DNA of 64,000 bases, from contig CAIJNL010000009.1 of assembly GCA_903822005.1 (NCBI GenBank), forward strand, positions 1 to 64,000, read 5' to 3'. A model generated the notes under the pieces. That model was not told the DNA's origin, did no database searches, and was given only the letters and a program-made list of their open reading frames with translations. The position numbers and the translations under genes are program-made. Shown here piece after piece: positions 1-10,211 of the stretch; within the stretch, counting starts at the first letter, position 1; each line of letters starts with the position of its first letter. Origin of the DNA: an uncultured Nitrospiraceae bacterium (lineage in GTDB: Bacteria > Nitrospirota > Thermodesulfovibrionia > Thermodesulfovibrionales > Dissulfurispiraceae).

Positions 1-18
1 GGTTTCCACTATCAGCAT
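1..18 (-). CDS. istA: IS21 transposase IstA, first six codons only
   Basis: Six codons reading MLIVET run off the left edge. They follow the purine-rich stretch AAAGGAG and sit at the expected distance from the IS21 terminal repeats. IstA proteins commonly begin with a similar short ML.VE motif, so I read this as the transposase start. The fragment is too short to assign on its own; the call rests on the terminal repeats beside it. Confidence 0.45.
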
Positions 19-76
19 CTCCTTTCATCTGCTCCTCTCTCTGTTTGGCTACAGAGAGAATAGAGGATATGCCGAG

Positions 77-135
77 GTGGGTCAATTTTGGACGCCGATT
101 ATGGCCTCAAGTGGGTCAATTTTGCACGCCGATTA
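77..135. repeat. Paired terminal repeats of the IS21-like element
   Basis: Two 25-bp direct copies of GTGGGTCAATTTTGNACGCC plus GATTA lie at 77-101 and 111-135 and differ at one base. In IS21 elements such repeats are the transposase (IstA) binding sites at each end. Confidence 0.75.
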
Positions 136-146
136 ACACCATCTGC

Positions 147-1569
<1,423 letters not shown>

Positions 1570-1581
1570 AACGAAAGAATA

Positions 1582-2094
1582 TCACAATAAACCGCCAAGA
1601 ATCAACCTGGTATAATTTCCGAACTCCACCTCAAAGTTGTCGCTCAACAGACCGGTGCCGGTCGATTTTTTTATTTTTTCAAAGCTCCAGAAAGAGACCT
1701 CGTCAATCTCTCCTTTATCAAATGGGAAAGGGCCATTGTGAATGCAGCGGTAGGTATAGACAATCTCGCTCTCAAAGTCATTCCTGTAACAGTATGAGTA
1801 TAGATACAGGTAGTCATCAGAAACGACACCGAGTTCCTCCTGCATCTCCCTGAGTGCAGCGGCCAATAAATCTTCTCCCGGTGCCACATGCCCGCCGACC
1901 GATGTGTCCCATTTGCCGGGAGCCACATCTTTGCTCAAGGATCGTTTTTGGAGCAGAAGTTCTCCTGCATCATTGAACACCAACACATGTATGACTTTAT
2001 GGAGCAGGGCGGGGTTGCCGTGGACCTCGGAACGGCGGCCGAGACCGGTGGTCATGCCTTGTTCGTTTACGATTTCGAGCATTTCTTCCTGCAT
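1582..2094 (-). CDS. Nudix hydrolase, IPP-isomerase-like / YfcD type
   Basis: A 170-residue Nudix protein. The Nudix box is intact at about residues 67-90 (GGHV...REMQEELG), which binds the metal and hydrolyses a nucleoside-diphosphate-type substrate. The N-terminal region (EIVNEQG...VHGNPALLHKVIHVLVFN) is the pattern of the YfcD/isopentenyl-diphosphate-isomerase-like branch, whose substrates are mostly unproven. I see no isoprenoid genes nearby, so a housecleaning hydrolase is likelier than a true IPP isomerase. The start at 2094 is the track start; an ATG four codons in is also possible. It lies upstream of thrC on the same strand, about 90 bp away, and is divergent from pgpA. Confidence 0.85.
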   Translation of the reverse strand: MQEEMLEIVNEQGMTTGLGRRSEVHGNPALLHKVIHVLVFNDAGELLLQKRSLSKDVAPGKWDTSVGGHVAPGEDLLAAALREMQEELGVVSDDYLYLYSYCYRNDFESEIVYTYRCIHNGPFPFDKGEIDEVSFWSFEKIKKSTGTGLLSDNFEVEFGNYTRLILGGLL

Positions 2095-2197
2095 TCGATA
2101 AAATACAATACTTGTCCTTATAACGGCAAGAGAAACAGCCGCGCATTCAGGCGCTATTTTTACTTTTTAACAGACTTGTCAGCCGGGGCCCTGATAT

Positions 2198-2659
2198 ATG
2201 ATAGAATATTACTCGATGGACTCAATTTCGAGGGCGATTGCGACACTCTTTTATGTGGGTTACATTCCGTTTGCCCCGGGCACCCTCGGGACCTTTGCGG
2301 GGATGTTGTTCATATGGCTTATGAGGCCTTCAATGCCATGGCAGGCCTTCATACTGTCGGGCGTTTGCATTATAGGTGTTATTACCGCAGGCATCGCGGA
2401 AAAGTCATTTGGTGAAAAAGACAGCCAATATATTGTAATAGACGAGTTTGCGGGCTATTTGTGCTCTGTGATCTTTCTGCCGCTGACCCCGATAATTATG
2501 CTCGCAGCATTTGTACTATTCAGGTTTTTTGATATAATAAAGCCGCCGCCAATATGCCTGTTTGAGAGGATAAAAGGCGGCGCAGGCATCATGCTGGACG
2601 ATATTGCCGCCGGTCTAATAACCAATGTTATTTTGCAGATCTGCGTTGTGTTATTTTAG
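2198..2659 (+). CDS. pgpA: Phosphatidylglycerophosphatase A
   Basis: Removes the phosphate from phosphatidylglycerophosphate at the inner membrane to yield phosphatidylglycerol. Family hallmarks are the PFAPGTLGT segment near the N-terminus, the IDEFAGY motif with acidic metal ligands, and the LDDIAAG stretch close to the C-terminus, with several hydrophobic segments between. Length (about 150 aa) is normal. The start is uncertain: ATG at 2216 gives a more typical N-terminus (MDSISRAIATLF), while 2198 overlaps a TGATAGAAT sequence that could be a -10 element. It is the first gene of a run with thpR, recA, recX and alaS on the same strand. In many relatives cinA sits between pgpA and thpR; here it is missing. 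Confidence 0.92.
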   Translation: MIEYYSMDSISRAIATLFYVGYIPFAPGTLGTFAGMLFIWLMRPSMPWQAFILSGVCIIGVITAGIAEKSFGEKDSQYIVIDEFAGYLCSVIFLPLTPIIMLAAFVLFRFFDIIKPPPICLFERIKGGAGIMLDDIAAGLITNVILQICVVLF

Positions 2660-2680
2660 AGGTAACGGCAGGCTTCGGAC

Positions 2681-3238
2681 ATGAGAGCATTTATAGCCAT
2701 CGACATGTCTCCGGAAATCAAATCGGAGATTGGCGGCATCGTTCGCAAGGCCGGAACGGCGGATGCAATACGATGGGTGCCCAGCCGCAATATGCACTTG
2801 ACGCTCAAATTTCTCGGAGAAATCAGGGAAGACCTTGTTCCCGAGATAGAGAATCGAATTCGCGTGGTAACAGCCGGCAAGGGGCCTTTTTCAGTCGGCA
2901 TCAGGGGTACAGGGGCGTTTCCGAACCTGAAAAGGCCCAATGTGTTATGGGTAGGGGTTGAGCCATCTGCGCCGCTCAAGGCCGTCTTTGATGGTATAGA
3001 AAAGGGTCTTGCGGAAATCGGCATCCCGAAGGAGAGCAGGCCCTTTTCACCTCATCTGACCATAGGCCGGGTCAGGGACTTACGGGGCATTGAATCTGTG
3101 GTAAGGGAACTGGCTACATATAAAGACACCTTTTTTGGTACTATAGATGTGCATGAAATTCTGCTGATGAAGAGCGTGCTTAAACCAGCCGGGGCTGAAT
3201 ATTCGAAAGCAGCAGTCATAAGGCTCAACCAGAAGTAA
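2681..3238 (+). CDS. thpR: RNA 2',3'-cyclic phosphodiesterase (2H family, formerly 2'-5' RNA ligase)
   Basis: A 185-aa 2H phosphoesterase that acts on RNA ends with 2',3'-cyclic phosphates and can reversibly join 2'-5' ends in vitro. Both catalytic tetrapeptides are present: HLTL at residues 39-42 and HLTI at 125-128. The N-terminal RAFIAID is typical. It sits 21 bp after pgpA and 17 bp before recA, a pgpA-thpR-recA order seen in many bacteria, and is probably co-transcribed with them. The physiological substrate is unknown for most bacterial members. Confidence 0.93.
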   Translation: MRAFIAIDMSPEIKSEIGGIVRKAGTADAIRWVPSRNMHLTLKFLGEIREDLVPEIENRIRVVTAGKGPFSVGIRGTGAFPNLKRPNVLWVGVEPSAPLKAVFDGIEKGLAEIGIPKESRPFSPHLTIGRVRDLRGIESVVRELATYKDTFFGTIDVHEILLMKSVLKPAGAEYSKAAVIRLNQK

Positions 3239-3255
3239 TATTAAAGGAGGCATGG

Positions 3256-4314
3256 ATGAATAAGGAGAAAGACAAAGACAAGCTCAAGGCCCTCGAAAAT
3301 GCCATTTCCCAGATCGAAAGGAGCTTCGGCAAAGGGTCGATCATGAAGCTCGGCTCAGCAGGATTGGGCGAGACCATACCTGCGATTCCGACGGGATCTC
3401 TGACGCTCGACATTGCTACCGGGATAGGCGGGTTTCCGAGGGGGCGTGTCATTGAAATATATGGCCCTGAATCATCAGGAAAAACCACGCTGGCGCTCAA
3501 TGCCATTGCCCAGGCGCAGAAGCAGGGCGGAGTGGCAGCTTTTATAGATGCTGAGCACGCGCTTGATGTCAGTTATGCTGCACGGATAGGTGTGAATATC
3601 GACGAACTGCTGGTTTCGCAGCCCGATACCGGCGAGCAGGCGCTCGAAGTGGCTGAGACACTGGTCAGGAGCGGGGCAGTAGATTTGGTGGTTGTAGATT
3701 CGGTGGCAGCGCTGGTGCCCAAGGCTGAAATCGAGGGCGAGATGGGAGATGCCCATATGGGACTTCAGGCGAGGCTTATGAGCCAGGCCCTGAGAAAACT
3801 TACAGCGGCAATTTCCAAATCGATGACGACTGTAATCTTCATAAACCAGATAAGGATGAAGATCGGAGTAATGTTCGGCAATCCCGAGACCACCACGGGC
3901 GGCACGGCCCTCAAATTCTATGCCTCTATGCGGCTTGATATCAGAAGGATCGACGGGCTGAAAGACGGTCAGGAGGCGATCGGAAACCGGGTGCGTGTCA
4001 AGATCGTGAAGAACAAGGTTGCCCCGCCGTTCCGGCAGGCCGAGTTCGATATCTATTTCAATGAAGGCATATCCAGGGTCGGCGAGATTATCGATATCGG
4101 GGCAGACAAGAATGTTATAGAAAAATCCGGCGCATGGTACAGCTATGCCGGAAACAGGATTGGACAGGGACGCGAAAATGTGAGGGAGTACCTGAAGGCC
4201 AATCCCGCCATCGCGCTCGAGATTGAAGAGAAGATAATGGAGGCAGGCAACGACAAAACCGCTGCGCCGGCCCCGGCAAAAGGCGCTGGGAAAAAACAGG
4301 TAGTTGAAGAATAG
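3256..4314 (+). CDS. recA: Recombinase RecA
   Basis: The ATP-dependent strand-exchange protein of homologous recombination and co-protease for LexA. Length (352 aa) is normal. Walker A is GPESSGKTT at residues 70-78, and the Walker B-like [11 protein letters not shown] and the L1/L2 loop regions follow. The C-terminus ends in a short Ala/Pro/Lys-rich tail. A strong AAAGGAGG precedes the ATG. No clear LexA box stands in the 17-bp gap after thpR, so transcription probably starts upstream. The 3' end overlaps recX by 11 bp. Confidence 0.98.
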   Translation: MNKEKDKDKLKALENAISQIERSFGKGSIMKLGSAGLGETIPAIPTGSLTLDIATGIGGFPRGRVIEIYGPESSGKTTLALNAIAQAQKQGGVAAFIDAEHALDVSYAARIGVNIDELLVSQPDTGEQALEVAETLVRSGAVDLVVVDSVAALVPKAEIEGEMGDAHMGLQARLMSQALRKLTAAISKSMTTVIFINQIRMKIGVMFGNPETTTGGTALKFYASMRLDIRRIDGLKDGQEAIGNRVRVKIVKNKVAPPFRQAEFDIYFNEGISRVGEIIDIGADKNVIEKSGAWYSYAGNRIGQGRENVREYLKANPAIALEIEEKIMEAGNDKTAAPAPAKGAGKKQVVEE

Positions 4315-4795
4315 CGACAGCGATAATTACGGACAGGCCCTGCAGTACGCTTTTTTGCTGCTCAGGTACCGCGACAGAAGCGAAAAAGAGATAGTTTCAA
4401 GGTTGCAGAAAAAGGGCTTTATCGAAGAGACGGGCGGGAAGGTCAGGGACTATTTAAAGGACAAGGGTTTTATTGACGATCTTCGCCTTGCGGAAAGTCT
4501 CAAAAGGAACGCTGTAGAGCAGAAACATCTCGGGAAAGCAGGTGTCTTTCGTTACCTGCTCCTGAGGGGCATCCCTGCCGGTACGGCAAAGGACATGGCA
4601 GGAGCGGACGATGATGATGTTTATGCAGGCTCAGCCGCGGTCCTTGTTGAGCGGAAACTTAAGCAGTATGCCGGCCTGGATGAAATGACTGTGAAGCGAA
4701 GGCTCTGGGCAGCTTTGGCGCGAAAGGGGTATTCGCCCGAAGTCATCAGAAAGGCATTGAAAAAATTTCCTGAAATTGAAGGTAGCGATTTATAG
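4304..4795 (+). CDS. recX: Regulatory protein RecX
   Basis: RecX binds and limits RecA filaments. The protein (163 aa) shows the repeated three-helix RecX modules: [19 protein letters not shown]...RLQKKGF, then [17 protein letters not shown], and later [22 protein letters not shown]. The reading frame opens with TTG at 4304, inside the last codons of recA; no ATG is available before the conserved part, so a TTG start and translational coupling to recA are likely. The position directly behind recA fits the family. Confidence 0.92.
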   Translation: MKNSDSDNYGQALQYAFLLLRYRDRSEKEIVSRLQKKGFIEETGGKVRDYLKDKGFIDDLRLAESLKRNAVEQKHLGKAGVFRYLLLRGIPAGTAKDMAGADDDDVYAGSAAVLVERKLKQYAGLDEMTVKRRLWAALARKGYSPEVIRKALKKFPEIEGSDL

Positions 4796-4858
4796 AATTA
4801 ATCACACCAAAGGCAGGGGAGGGGCCCTTCCGCGGGTGAGGCAAAAGAGAGAGGTCAT

Positions 4859-7480
4859 ATGAAAGGTTCCGAGATCAGAAGCACCTACCTTGAATATTTT
4901 AAGTCCAAAGGCCATGAAGTCGTAAGCAGCTCTTCGCTGATACCGAGGAACGATCCGACATTGCTCTTTACCAATGCGGGCATGGTGCAGTTTAAATCGG
5001 TATTTCTTGGCGAAGAAAAGCGTGAATATTCGCGCGCAACAACTTCACAGAAATGCATGAGGGCCGGAGGCAAGCACAGTGACCTCGAAAATGTGGGCCA
5101 TACCGCGCGCCATCACACCTTTTTCGAGATGCTCGGAAACTTCTCTTTTGGCGATTATTTCAAGAAAGACGCGATACTCTTTGCATGGGAGCTGCTGGTT
5201 GAACGCTTTGGCCTGCCAAAAGACAAGCTCTGGGCGACCGTTTTTCAGGACGATGATGATGCCGCAAAGCTCTGGCCTGAACTGACAGGCATCCCGGCTG
5301 CCCGTGTAATCAGGCTCGGCGCAAAAGACAACTTCTGGCAGATGGGTGACACAGGCCCCTGCGGCCCATGCTCCGAGATCATTATTGACCAGGGTGAAGA
5401 GCTTGGCTGCGGCAAGCCCGACTGCAAGGTAGGCTGCGACTGCGACAGGTATCTCGAATTATGGAACCTCGTCTTCATGCAATTTAACAGGGATGAATCA
5501 GGCAAGCTGACGCCGCTGCCCCGGCCGAGCATTGATACGGGCATGGGGCTTGAGCGTATTGCTGCCGTAATGCAGGGCAAGAAGAACAATTACGATTCTG
5601 ATCTCTTTGAGCCGATAATATCGGCCATAAGCACCATGTCCAAAGTAACATACGGGAAATCCCCGGAAACCGACATTTCGATCAGGGTTATAGCCGACCA
5701 TCTGCGCTCAGTCGCCTTCCTTACCGCAGACGGCCTGATGCCTTCAAACGAGGGCAGGGGATATGTGATGAGACGCATCATCAGAAGGGCATCTCGTCAT
5801 GCACGGCTTCTCGGACTCGAAGGTGCGGCGCTTTCAAGGCTGATGGGTTCAGTATCAGACGCCATGGGTGACATCTATCCGGAACTTATACAGGAACGCG
5901 AGCGTTCAGCAAAGGTCCTGATGTTTGAAGAGGAACGCTTTACCAAGACACTCGACCAGGGCATGAGGCTTCTCGATGATGTAATGTCAAAGCTGAAAAA
6001 AACCGGAGAGAAGATCATTCCCGGCGACGAACTGTTCAAGCTTTACGACACCTTCGGATTCCCCCTCGATCTTTCGAGGGACATTGCGATGGACAACCAT
6101 CTGCAGATCGATGAGGACGGCTTTAACCGGGAGATGCAGATGCAGCGTGAGCGGGCAAGGGCGTCGTGGGTTGGCGAGGAAGAGGCGATTGCCACGATAT
6201 ACAAGGAGCTCAAGTCAGAGATCGGCGAGACGGTATTTGCAGGTTACGACACGCTCGAAGCTGACTGCGTTATCAGGGCGATACTGAAAGAGGGAAAGGT
6301 TGTGGATGAGGCGGCAGCGGGAGATGAGGTTGAACTCATTCTCGACAAGACGCCTTTTTATGGCGAGTCAGGCGGCCAGACCGGAGACATCGGCCTTATT
6401 TATGGCGGTGCATTCGAGGCAGTTGTCAGGAATACCAAAAAGGAAGCCGGAATTCATGCGCATGTATCGACGATCAAGACCGGAAGCCTGAAGGTCTGGG
6501 ACAAGGTTAAATGCGAGGTTGACGGCGAGTCACGAAAGGCGACTGCAAGGAACCATACTGCTACTCATCTGCTCCATACCGCGCTTAGAGCGGTCCTGGG
6601 CGAGCATGTAAAACAGGCCGGATCATTCGTATCGCCTGAAAGACTGCGTTTCGACTTTTCGCACTTTTACCAGGTCGACCGGGCAGAACTCGATTCACTT
6701 GAGGACCTTGTCAATGCGGAGATTATAGCCAACAAGCCGGTAAGTACCGAGGTATCTGACATCCAGGATGCCCTTAAATCCGGGGTCATTGCCCTTTTCG
6801 GTGAAAAATATGGCGATAGCGTACGAGTTGTTAAAGTGCCTGGCTTCGGTGCCGAGCTTTGCGGCGGCACTCATTCCAATGCTACCGGCGACATAGGCGT
6901 ATTCGCCATTATTTCCGAGGGCAGCGTTGCTTCGGGCATCAGAAGGATAGAGGCCTTTACAGGCAAGGCTGCCTTTGAATATCTGCGGCAGAAGCGGGAC
7001 GATCTTAAAAAGATGGCCGAGATGCTCAAGGCTGACCAACCCGTCGAAAGGCTCGAAAAGGTCCTGTCTGACATGAAGGACATGGATAAAGAAATTGAGG
7101 TATTGAAAGGCAAGCTCTCATCCCATAGTTCTGCTTCATTGCTCGATCAGGCCAGAGAGGTCAACGGGGTCAAGGTGCTCTCATGCCGTGTTGATAATCT
7201 CGAGCAGAAAGATCTGAGGGTGCTTGCAGACAATATCAGGGACAGGCTTGGGTCCGGCATTGTTGTTGTGGCATCCGCTAAAGACGGACAGGCTTCGATC
7301 ATTGCCATGGTGACCAAAGAGCTTGTCAAGCAGTATAGCGCGGGCGAGATATTGAAGAGCGTTGCGGCGCTGTGCGATGGAAGAGGGGGCGGCAAGCCAG
7401 ACATGGCGCAGGGCGGCACCAAGGAGCTGGACAAGCTTGATGCAGCGATGGAAGCGGTTTATTCGATAGTCAAGAAGTAA
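4859..7480 (+). CDS. alaS: Alanyl-tRNA synthetase
   Basis: Charges tRNA-Ala. The 873-aa protein is full length: class II catalytic core at the N-terminus (RSTYLEYFKSKGHEV, then FFEMLGNFSFGDYF), central tRNA-recognition region, editing domain with zinc ligands HTATH and CGGTH, and the C-terminal DHHA1-type oligomerisation domain with GGGGKPDMAQGG-like glycine-rich segment. GAGAGAGG precedes the ATG. A 63-nt gap with no recognisable T-box separates it from recX. It ends at a strong terminator. A diverged second copy of its last 19 codons (with stop) lies at 9267-9329 behind hipBA. Confidence 0.98.
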   Translation: MKGSEIRSTYLEYFKSKGHEVVSSSSLIPRNDPTLLFTNAGMVQFKSVFLGEEKREYSRATTSQKCMRAGGKHSDLENVGHTARHHTFFEMLGNFSFGDYFKKDAILFAWELLVERFGLPKDKLWATVFQDDDDAAKLWPELTGIPAARVIRLGAKDNFWQMGDTGPCGPCSEIIIDQGEELGCGKPDCKVGCDCDRYLELWNLVFMQFNRDESGKLTPLPRPSIDTGMGLERIAAVMQGKKNNYDSDLFEPIISAISTMSKVTYGKSPETDISIRVIADHLRSVAFLTADGLMPSNEGRGYVMRRIIRRASRHARLLGLEGAALSRLMGSVSDAMGDIYPELIQERERSAKVLMFEEERFTKTLDQGMRLLDDVMSKLKKTGEKIIPGDELFKLYDTFGFPLDLSRDIAMDNHLQIDEDGFNREMQMQRERARASWVGEEEAIATIYKELKSEIGETVFAGYDTLEADCVIRAILKEGKVVDEAAAGDEVELILDKTPFYGESGGQTGDIGLIYGGAFEAVVRNTKKEAGIHAHVSTIKTGSLKVWDKVKCEVDGESRKATARNHTATHLLHTALRAVLGEHVKQAGSFVSPERLRFDFSHFYQVDRAELDSLEDLVNAEIIANKPVSTEVSDIQDALKSGVIALFGEKYGDSVRVVKVPGFGAELCGGTHSNATGDIGVFAIISEGSVASGIRRIEAFTGKAAFEYLRQKRDDLKKMAEMLKADQPVERLEKVLSDMKDMDKEIEVLKGKLSSHSSASLLDQAREVNGVKVLSCRVDNLEQKDLRVLADNIRDRLGSGIVVVASAKDGQASIIAMVTKELVKQYSAGEILKSVAALCDGRGGGKPDMAQGGTKELDKLDAAMEAVYSIVKK

Positions 7481-7500
7481 GCCCGTTAAAATAACATTTG

Positions 7501-7536
7501 GCGCATATCGCAGGTTTTGCGGTATGCGCTTTTTAT
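7501..7536 (+). terminator. Intrinsic terminator of the recA-alaS run
   Basis: GCGCATATCGCA pairs with TGCGGTATGCGC (one G-T wobble) across a short loop, followed by TTTTTATT. It lies 20 nt after the alaS stop codon. Confidence 0.88.
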
Positions 7537-7580
7537 TCCACATAAATGCCGATGTAATTAGCTCTGCCGATTAAGGCGCG

Positions 7581-8864
7581 TTAAAGCAGATTATGGTGTG
7601 CCCTTATCCTTTCTATTTCGTGCTGATTAACAGCAGCTTCCGCAGCAAAATCAGGCCAGGCTGATACCGCGTCTTTGACCTGTTTAAGTACTTTAGGCGC
7701 AGACCCTATGCCAAAGCGATCGGCAACCGATAGCAGATCAGCGCGAGTAATTCCCCTAAAAACACCATTGACCGCCATAAGATGCTGATACGTCCACTCG
7801 CCCTCAGGATTGTAAGCATGCGTTACATCATACGCCGAAGCAAGCTGCCATTCCCGGCCCTCACGCAGGACAAAGGATATGTTTTTGGTGTGGTCATCAC
7901 AGTTTGCTGCCATCACATTAAACGCCATGCGGCGGAAAGCTTCCTCCGCAGAGGTATATCCCAGTTGCAGGCGCGCTATCGTCAAAAAAAGCTGGCTGTA
8001 ATCATGGCTTGCTTTCTGCTTGTAATCAAGATGTGTCATTGCACAGAGCGTCTGCAGATGATGTTTTGTGTTGCCGTCCCGGTCAAAGCGGCGCGTCATA
8101 AAGTGTGCGCGGCCATTTTCCTCCATTAGTCGGCATGGCGACATGGCAATGCCAGCCGCACGGGCCATCAGGGAATATGCGTATTCTATACGTCCGAAAT
8201 CCTGTGACACTCCCAGTTCCCGGTCTGCACCCATGCCGTCAAACTTGAGCAGCCAATGTTCAAACCCCTGCTCCACGTCAAACTGTCCGGGTCTGATCTC
8301 ATCCGTTATCGGGTTCCATGCAATAGCCGCCTTGGCCCTGGCTCCGCCTGCCGATGTCCCTACCTGTATTATCTGAGACAGCGCAGCCCTGGTCATAGTA
8401 TCTGAGCCAATCTCCCCGCGCACTGCATGGCGAGCGCTTTCGATCAGTCGCGAAAGAGTAATGGCCGTGCTGCTATGAACGGAAGGACTGCGGACCGGTT
8501 TGAACTCCAGTGCTCCCATCCCGCGTTTGCCCATGTAGGCAAGACGATCCAGTGCGGTAATATCTGACTTTTCTATGCCTCTTGCAGCCATCCATGCATC
8601 AATCAGGCTGTTGCCGAAATCGTCTGGAAGTGCATCGGCCACCATTGCAGGCAGACGCTTAAAGGTCAGTTCCGGCAGGTCCGTAAATACAAACGGTTCA
8701 TGTGCCTTTGCAAGAGGCATGGTGAGAGGTGCAAGCTCAATCCCTGTCGTAATAAAGGCAGGGTCATATTCGAAAACATAATAGCCTAGCTTTGGATCAC
8801 GCGCCACCGCACCGACTCGTTTTCCCCATATGCGAACCTCTATGGCATGAACAGGCTTATACAT
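7581..8864 (-). CDS. hipA: HipA-type toxin, Ser/Thr kinase of a type II toxin-antitoxin pair
   Basis: A HipA-fold kinase of 427 aa. In E. coli HipA phosphorylates glutamyl-tRNA synthetase and causes dormancy; the target here is unknown. Seen in the sequence are the N-subdomain (couple_hipA region, residues 1-110, including MVADALPDDFGN), the nucleotide-binding loop GTSAGGARAK at 169-178, the catalytic loop NCDDHTKN at 321-328 and the metal-binding Asp in AYDV near 346. All key residues appear intact, so the kinase should be active. The start overlaps the end of hipB by 8 bp, typical of translational coupling. It is transcribed against alaS and belongs to an accessory block. Confidence 0.93.
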   Translation of the reverse strand: MYKPVHAIEVRIWGKRVGAVARDPKLGYYVFEYDPAFITTGIELAPLTMPLAKAHEPFVFTDLPELTFKRLPAMVADALPDDFGNSLIDAWMAARGIEKSDITALDRLAYMGKRGMGALEFKPVRSPSVHSSTAITLSRLIESARHAVRGEIGSDTMTRAALSQIIQVGTSAGGARAKAAIAWNPITDEIRPGQFDVEQGFEHWLLKFDGMGADRELGVSQDFGRIEYAYSLMARAAGIAMSPCRLMEENGRAHFMTRRFDRDGNTKHHLQTLCAMTHLDYKQKASHDYSQLFLTIARLQLGYTSAEEAFRRMAFNVMAANCDDHTKNISFVLREGREWQLASAYDVTHAYNPEGEWTYQHLMAVNGVFRGITRADLLSVADRFGIGSAPKVLKQVKDAVSAWPDFAAEAAVNQHEIERIRAHHNLL

Positions 8865-9168
8865 TACCAGCTCTCTTCACTCGGGAGGCGCGCTGTCGTG
8901 CCGGTTTGGCCTTAAGCATCTGCAATGGGCTGATCGAAACCTCTGGAGACAGGGAATGCAGCCATTCGGTCCGGCCAAGCGCCCGGAGTATCTTTATGAA
9001 CGAACTGAGTGTTGCCCCTTTGCCACCTTCCAGGTTTTTTATAGCGTTCAGGGCAACGCCTGCCTGATCAGCCAGCTGCCGCTGATCAATGTTCTGCCGC
9101 AGCCGCAGATTGCGCAGCTGTTGCCCGATGGTCACTTCTAATTCCTCTGTCGTCTTACTTTCAATCAT
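8857..9168 (-). CDS. hipB: HipB-type antitoxin, XRE-family DNA-binding protein
   Basis: A 103-aa protein with a lambda-repressor-like helix-turn-helix at about residues 14-66 (QQLRNLRLRQNIDQRQLADQ, then VALNAIKNLEGG). It should bind and neutralise HipA and repress the hipBA promoter. The basic C-terminal tail (KAKPARQRASRVKRAG) is longer than in E. coli HipB and may contact HipA or DNA. Gene order (antitoxin first) and the overlap with hipA are classic. An AT-rich inverted repeat overlapping a likely -10 box lies just upstream. Confidence 0.92.
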   Translation of the reverse strand: MIESKTTEELEVTIGQQLRNLRLRQNIDQRQLADQAGVALNAIKNLEGGKGATLSSFIKILRALGRTEWLHSLSPEVSISPLQMLKAKPARQRASRVKRAGNV

Positions 9169-9183
9169 AGAAGACCTTATTAA

Positions 9184-9215
9184 GGCTATTAATAATATAA
9201 GTATATATTATAGCC
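9184..9215 (-). promoter_or_regulatory. Probable hipBA promoter with overlapping operator
   Basis: GGCTAT at 9184-9189 is mirrored by ATAGCC at 9210-9215, with AT-rich arms between that pair imperfectly. On the minus strand TATAAT (9212-9207) lies within the repeat, with TTTATA 16 bp upstream as a -35. A second small palindrome, CCTTATTAAGG, lies at 9175-9185 next to the start codon. Autoregulation by HipB at such sites is known for the family; the exact operator here is inferred. Confidence 0.5.
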
Positions 9216-9266
9216 CTAAAAAAGTCTATATAAAGTATTAGTCTAATAGAAACTTCATCTGTAAGC

Positions 9267-9329
9267 ATGATGGAACTGGACAAGCTCGATACCGGTAAGG
9301 AAGCTGTTTGCCCGATAGTTAAGAAGTAA
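9267..9329 (+). pseudogene. Displaced, diverged 3' end of an alaS gene
   Basis: The frame reads MMELDKLDTGKEAVCPIVKK-stop, against ELDKLDAAMEAVYSIVKK-stop at the end of the intact alaS. Over 57 nt ending with the stop codon I count 45 identical bases (79%), and many differences are at third codon positions. Similarity stops abruptly just upstream (about 9271) and is not seen after the stop. The differences look like those between alleles of two species rather than random decay. It lies on the same strand as alaS, with hipBA in between, so I read it as an attachment-type or recombination scar. Confidence 0.75.
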
Positions 9330-9412
9330 CCATTTTATATCGATAAATCAGTAAGTTAAATTTGAAGAGTTAAAGTTATTTTTGGTAATAGCGTATCCTG
9401 TCGCGGTAACGG

Positions 9413-10141
9413 TCAGACGTTTTTTATCGCGCCAAAGGCCGCAAAGCACGAATTTTTATGTAAAAGCTCAACATGAGCAAAACCAACTTTCCGAAGAAGA
9501 TCCAGTTGATAAGTTACCGGCCTCGGCGAATCTTCCTTATCGATATAGTCAAAGACTTTAGCCCTGTAATCTTCTCCTCCGAATGAGCAAAGGTATTCAC
9601 CATACCGCTCCCACATCATGGATTGAACAGGGCCGGTTTCATGAGATACCAGGTCTGTAATCCAGACGCTGCCCCCGGGTGCCGTAAGGCGGTAGATTTT
9701 GCTGAATGCTGACTCCCAATCCTGATCATCACGCAGATGATGTAAAACGGCAGCGGCAATGATGACATCATAGCTTTGTTCGGGCAGATCTGCTTCACGA
9801 AAATCGCCCTGAAATGTCCTTATTGTGCCGGTATTGACCGCTGAAATCCGTTCACGGGCTTTCTTAAGCATCGGCAAACTAAGATCTACAAGATCGCAGT
9901 CAAAAGGCGCAGCATATTGAGAAAGTTTTATTGTGTTGTTGCCGGCGCCGCAGCCGATATCCAGAGCTCTGCGGATGCTCCTGGTAGACTTAAACGCCGC
10001 CTGGGTAATCAACTCCATTGCCAATGGCGCGTCGATAGTTGCAGTCTGACCGGTTTCGAGGTTTGAAAATCGTTCAACGTCAATGTCAAAGCGCGCTTTT
10101 ATTTCGGATACGGATGATTTCTTTTTCAATGGTCTGTCCAT
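9413..10141 (-). CDS. Class I SAM-dependent methyltransferase
   Basis: A 242-aa methyltransferase with SAM motif I at RALDIGCGAGNNT, the acidic end of strand 2 in DLVDLSLPML, motif II-like YDVIIAAAVLHHL, and a post-motif APGGSVWI. The C-terminal part lacks a recognisable substrate domain. The family (Methyltransf_25/12-like) covers small molecules, lipids and quinones, so the substrate cannot be named. I chose ATG at 10141 because GAGAGG stands before it; the longer track start (10183) has no such site. It is an orphan within the accessory block, with a GNAT gene upstream on the same strand. Confidence 0.85.
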   Translation of the reverse strand: MDRPLKKKSSVSEIKARFDIDVERFSNLETGQTATIDAPLAMELITQAAFKSTRSIRRALDIGCGAGNNTIKLSQYAAPFDCDLVDLSLPMLKKARERISAVNTGTIRTFQGDFREADLPEQSYDVIIAAAVLHHLRDDQDWESAFSKIYRLTAPGGSVWITDLVSHETGPVQSMMWERYGEYLCSFGGEDYRAKVFDYIDKEDSPRPVTYQLDLLRKVGFAHVELLHKNSCFAAFGAIKNV

Positions 10142-10211
10142 AATTCCTCTCTGGCTGCTAAAAATTAAGCAAAGAAGTATCACACATATCGTTTTTGTTG
10201 GTCAATCAGGG

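Larger units (their letters stand above)
1..138 (-). mobile_element. End of an IS21-family insertion sequence (runs off the left edge)
   Basis: Read on the minus strand from 138, the sequence begins TGTTAATCGGCGTGCAAAAT and contains a second copy of the same motif 34 bp further in. This matches the multiple terminal repeats with TG...CA ends known for IS21-family elements. Behind the repeats a ribosome-binding stretch leads into a start resembling IstA (M-L-I-V-E-T) that leaves the window. The outer end lies only 8 bp beyond the thrC stop codon, so the element landed behind thrC without breaking it. The other end and the target duplication are outside the window, so completeness cannot be judged. 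Confidence 0.75.
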
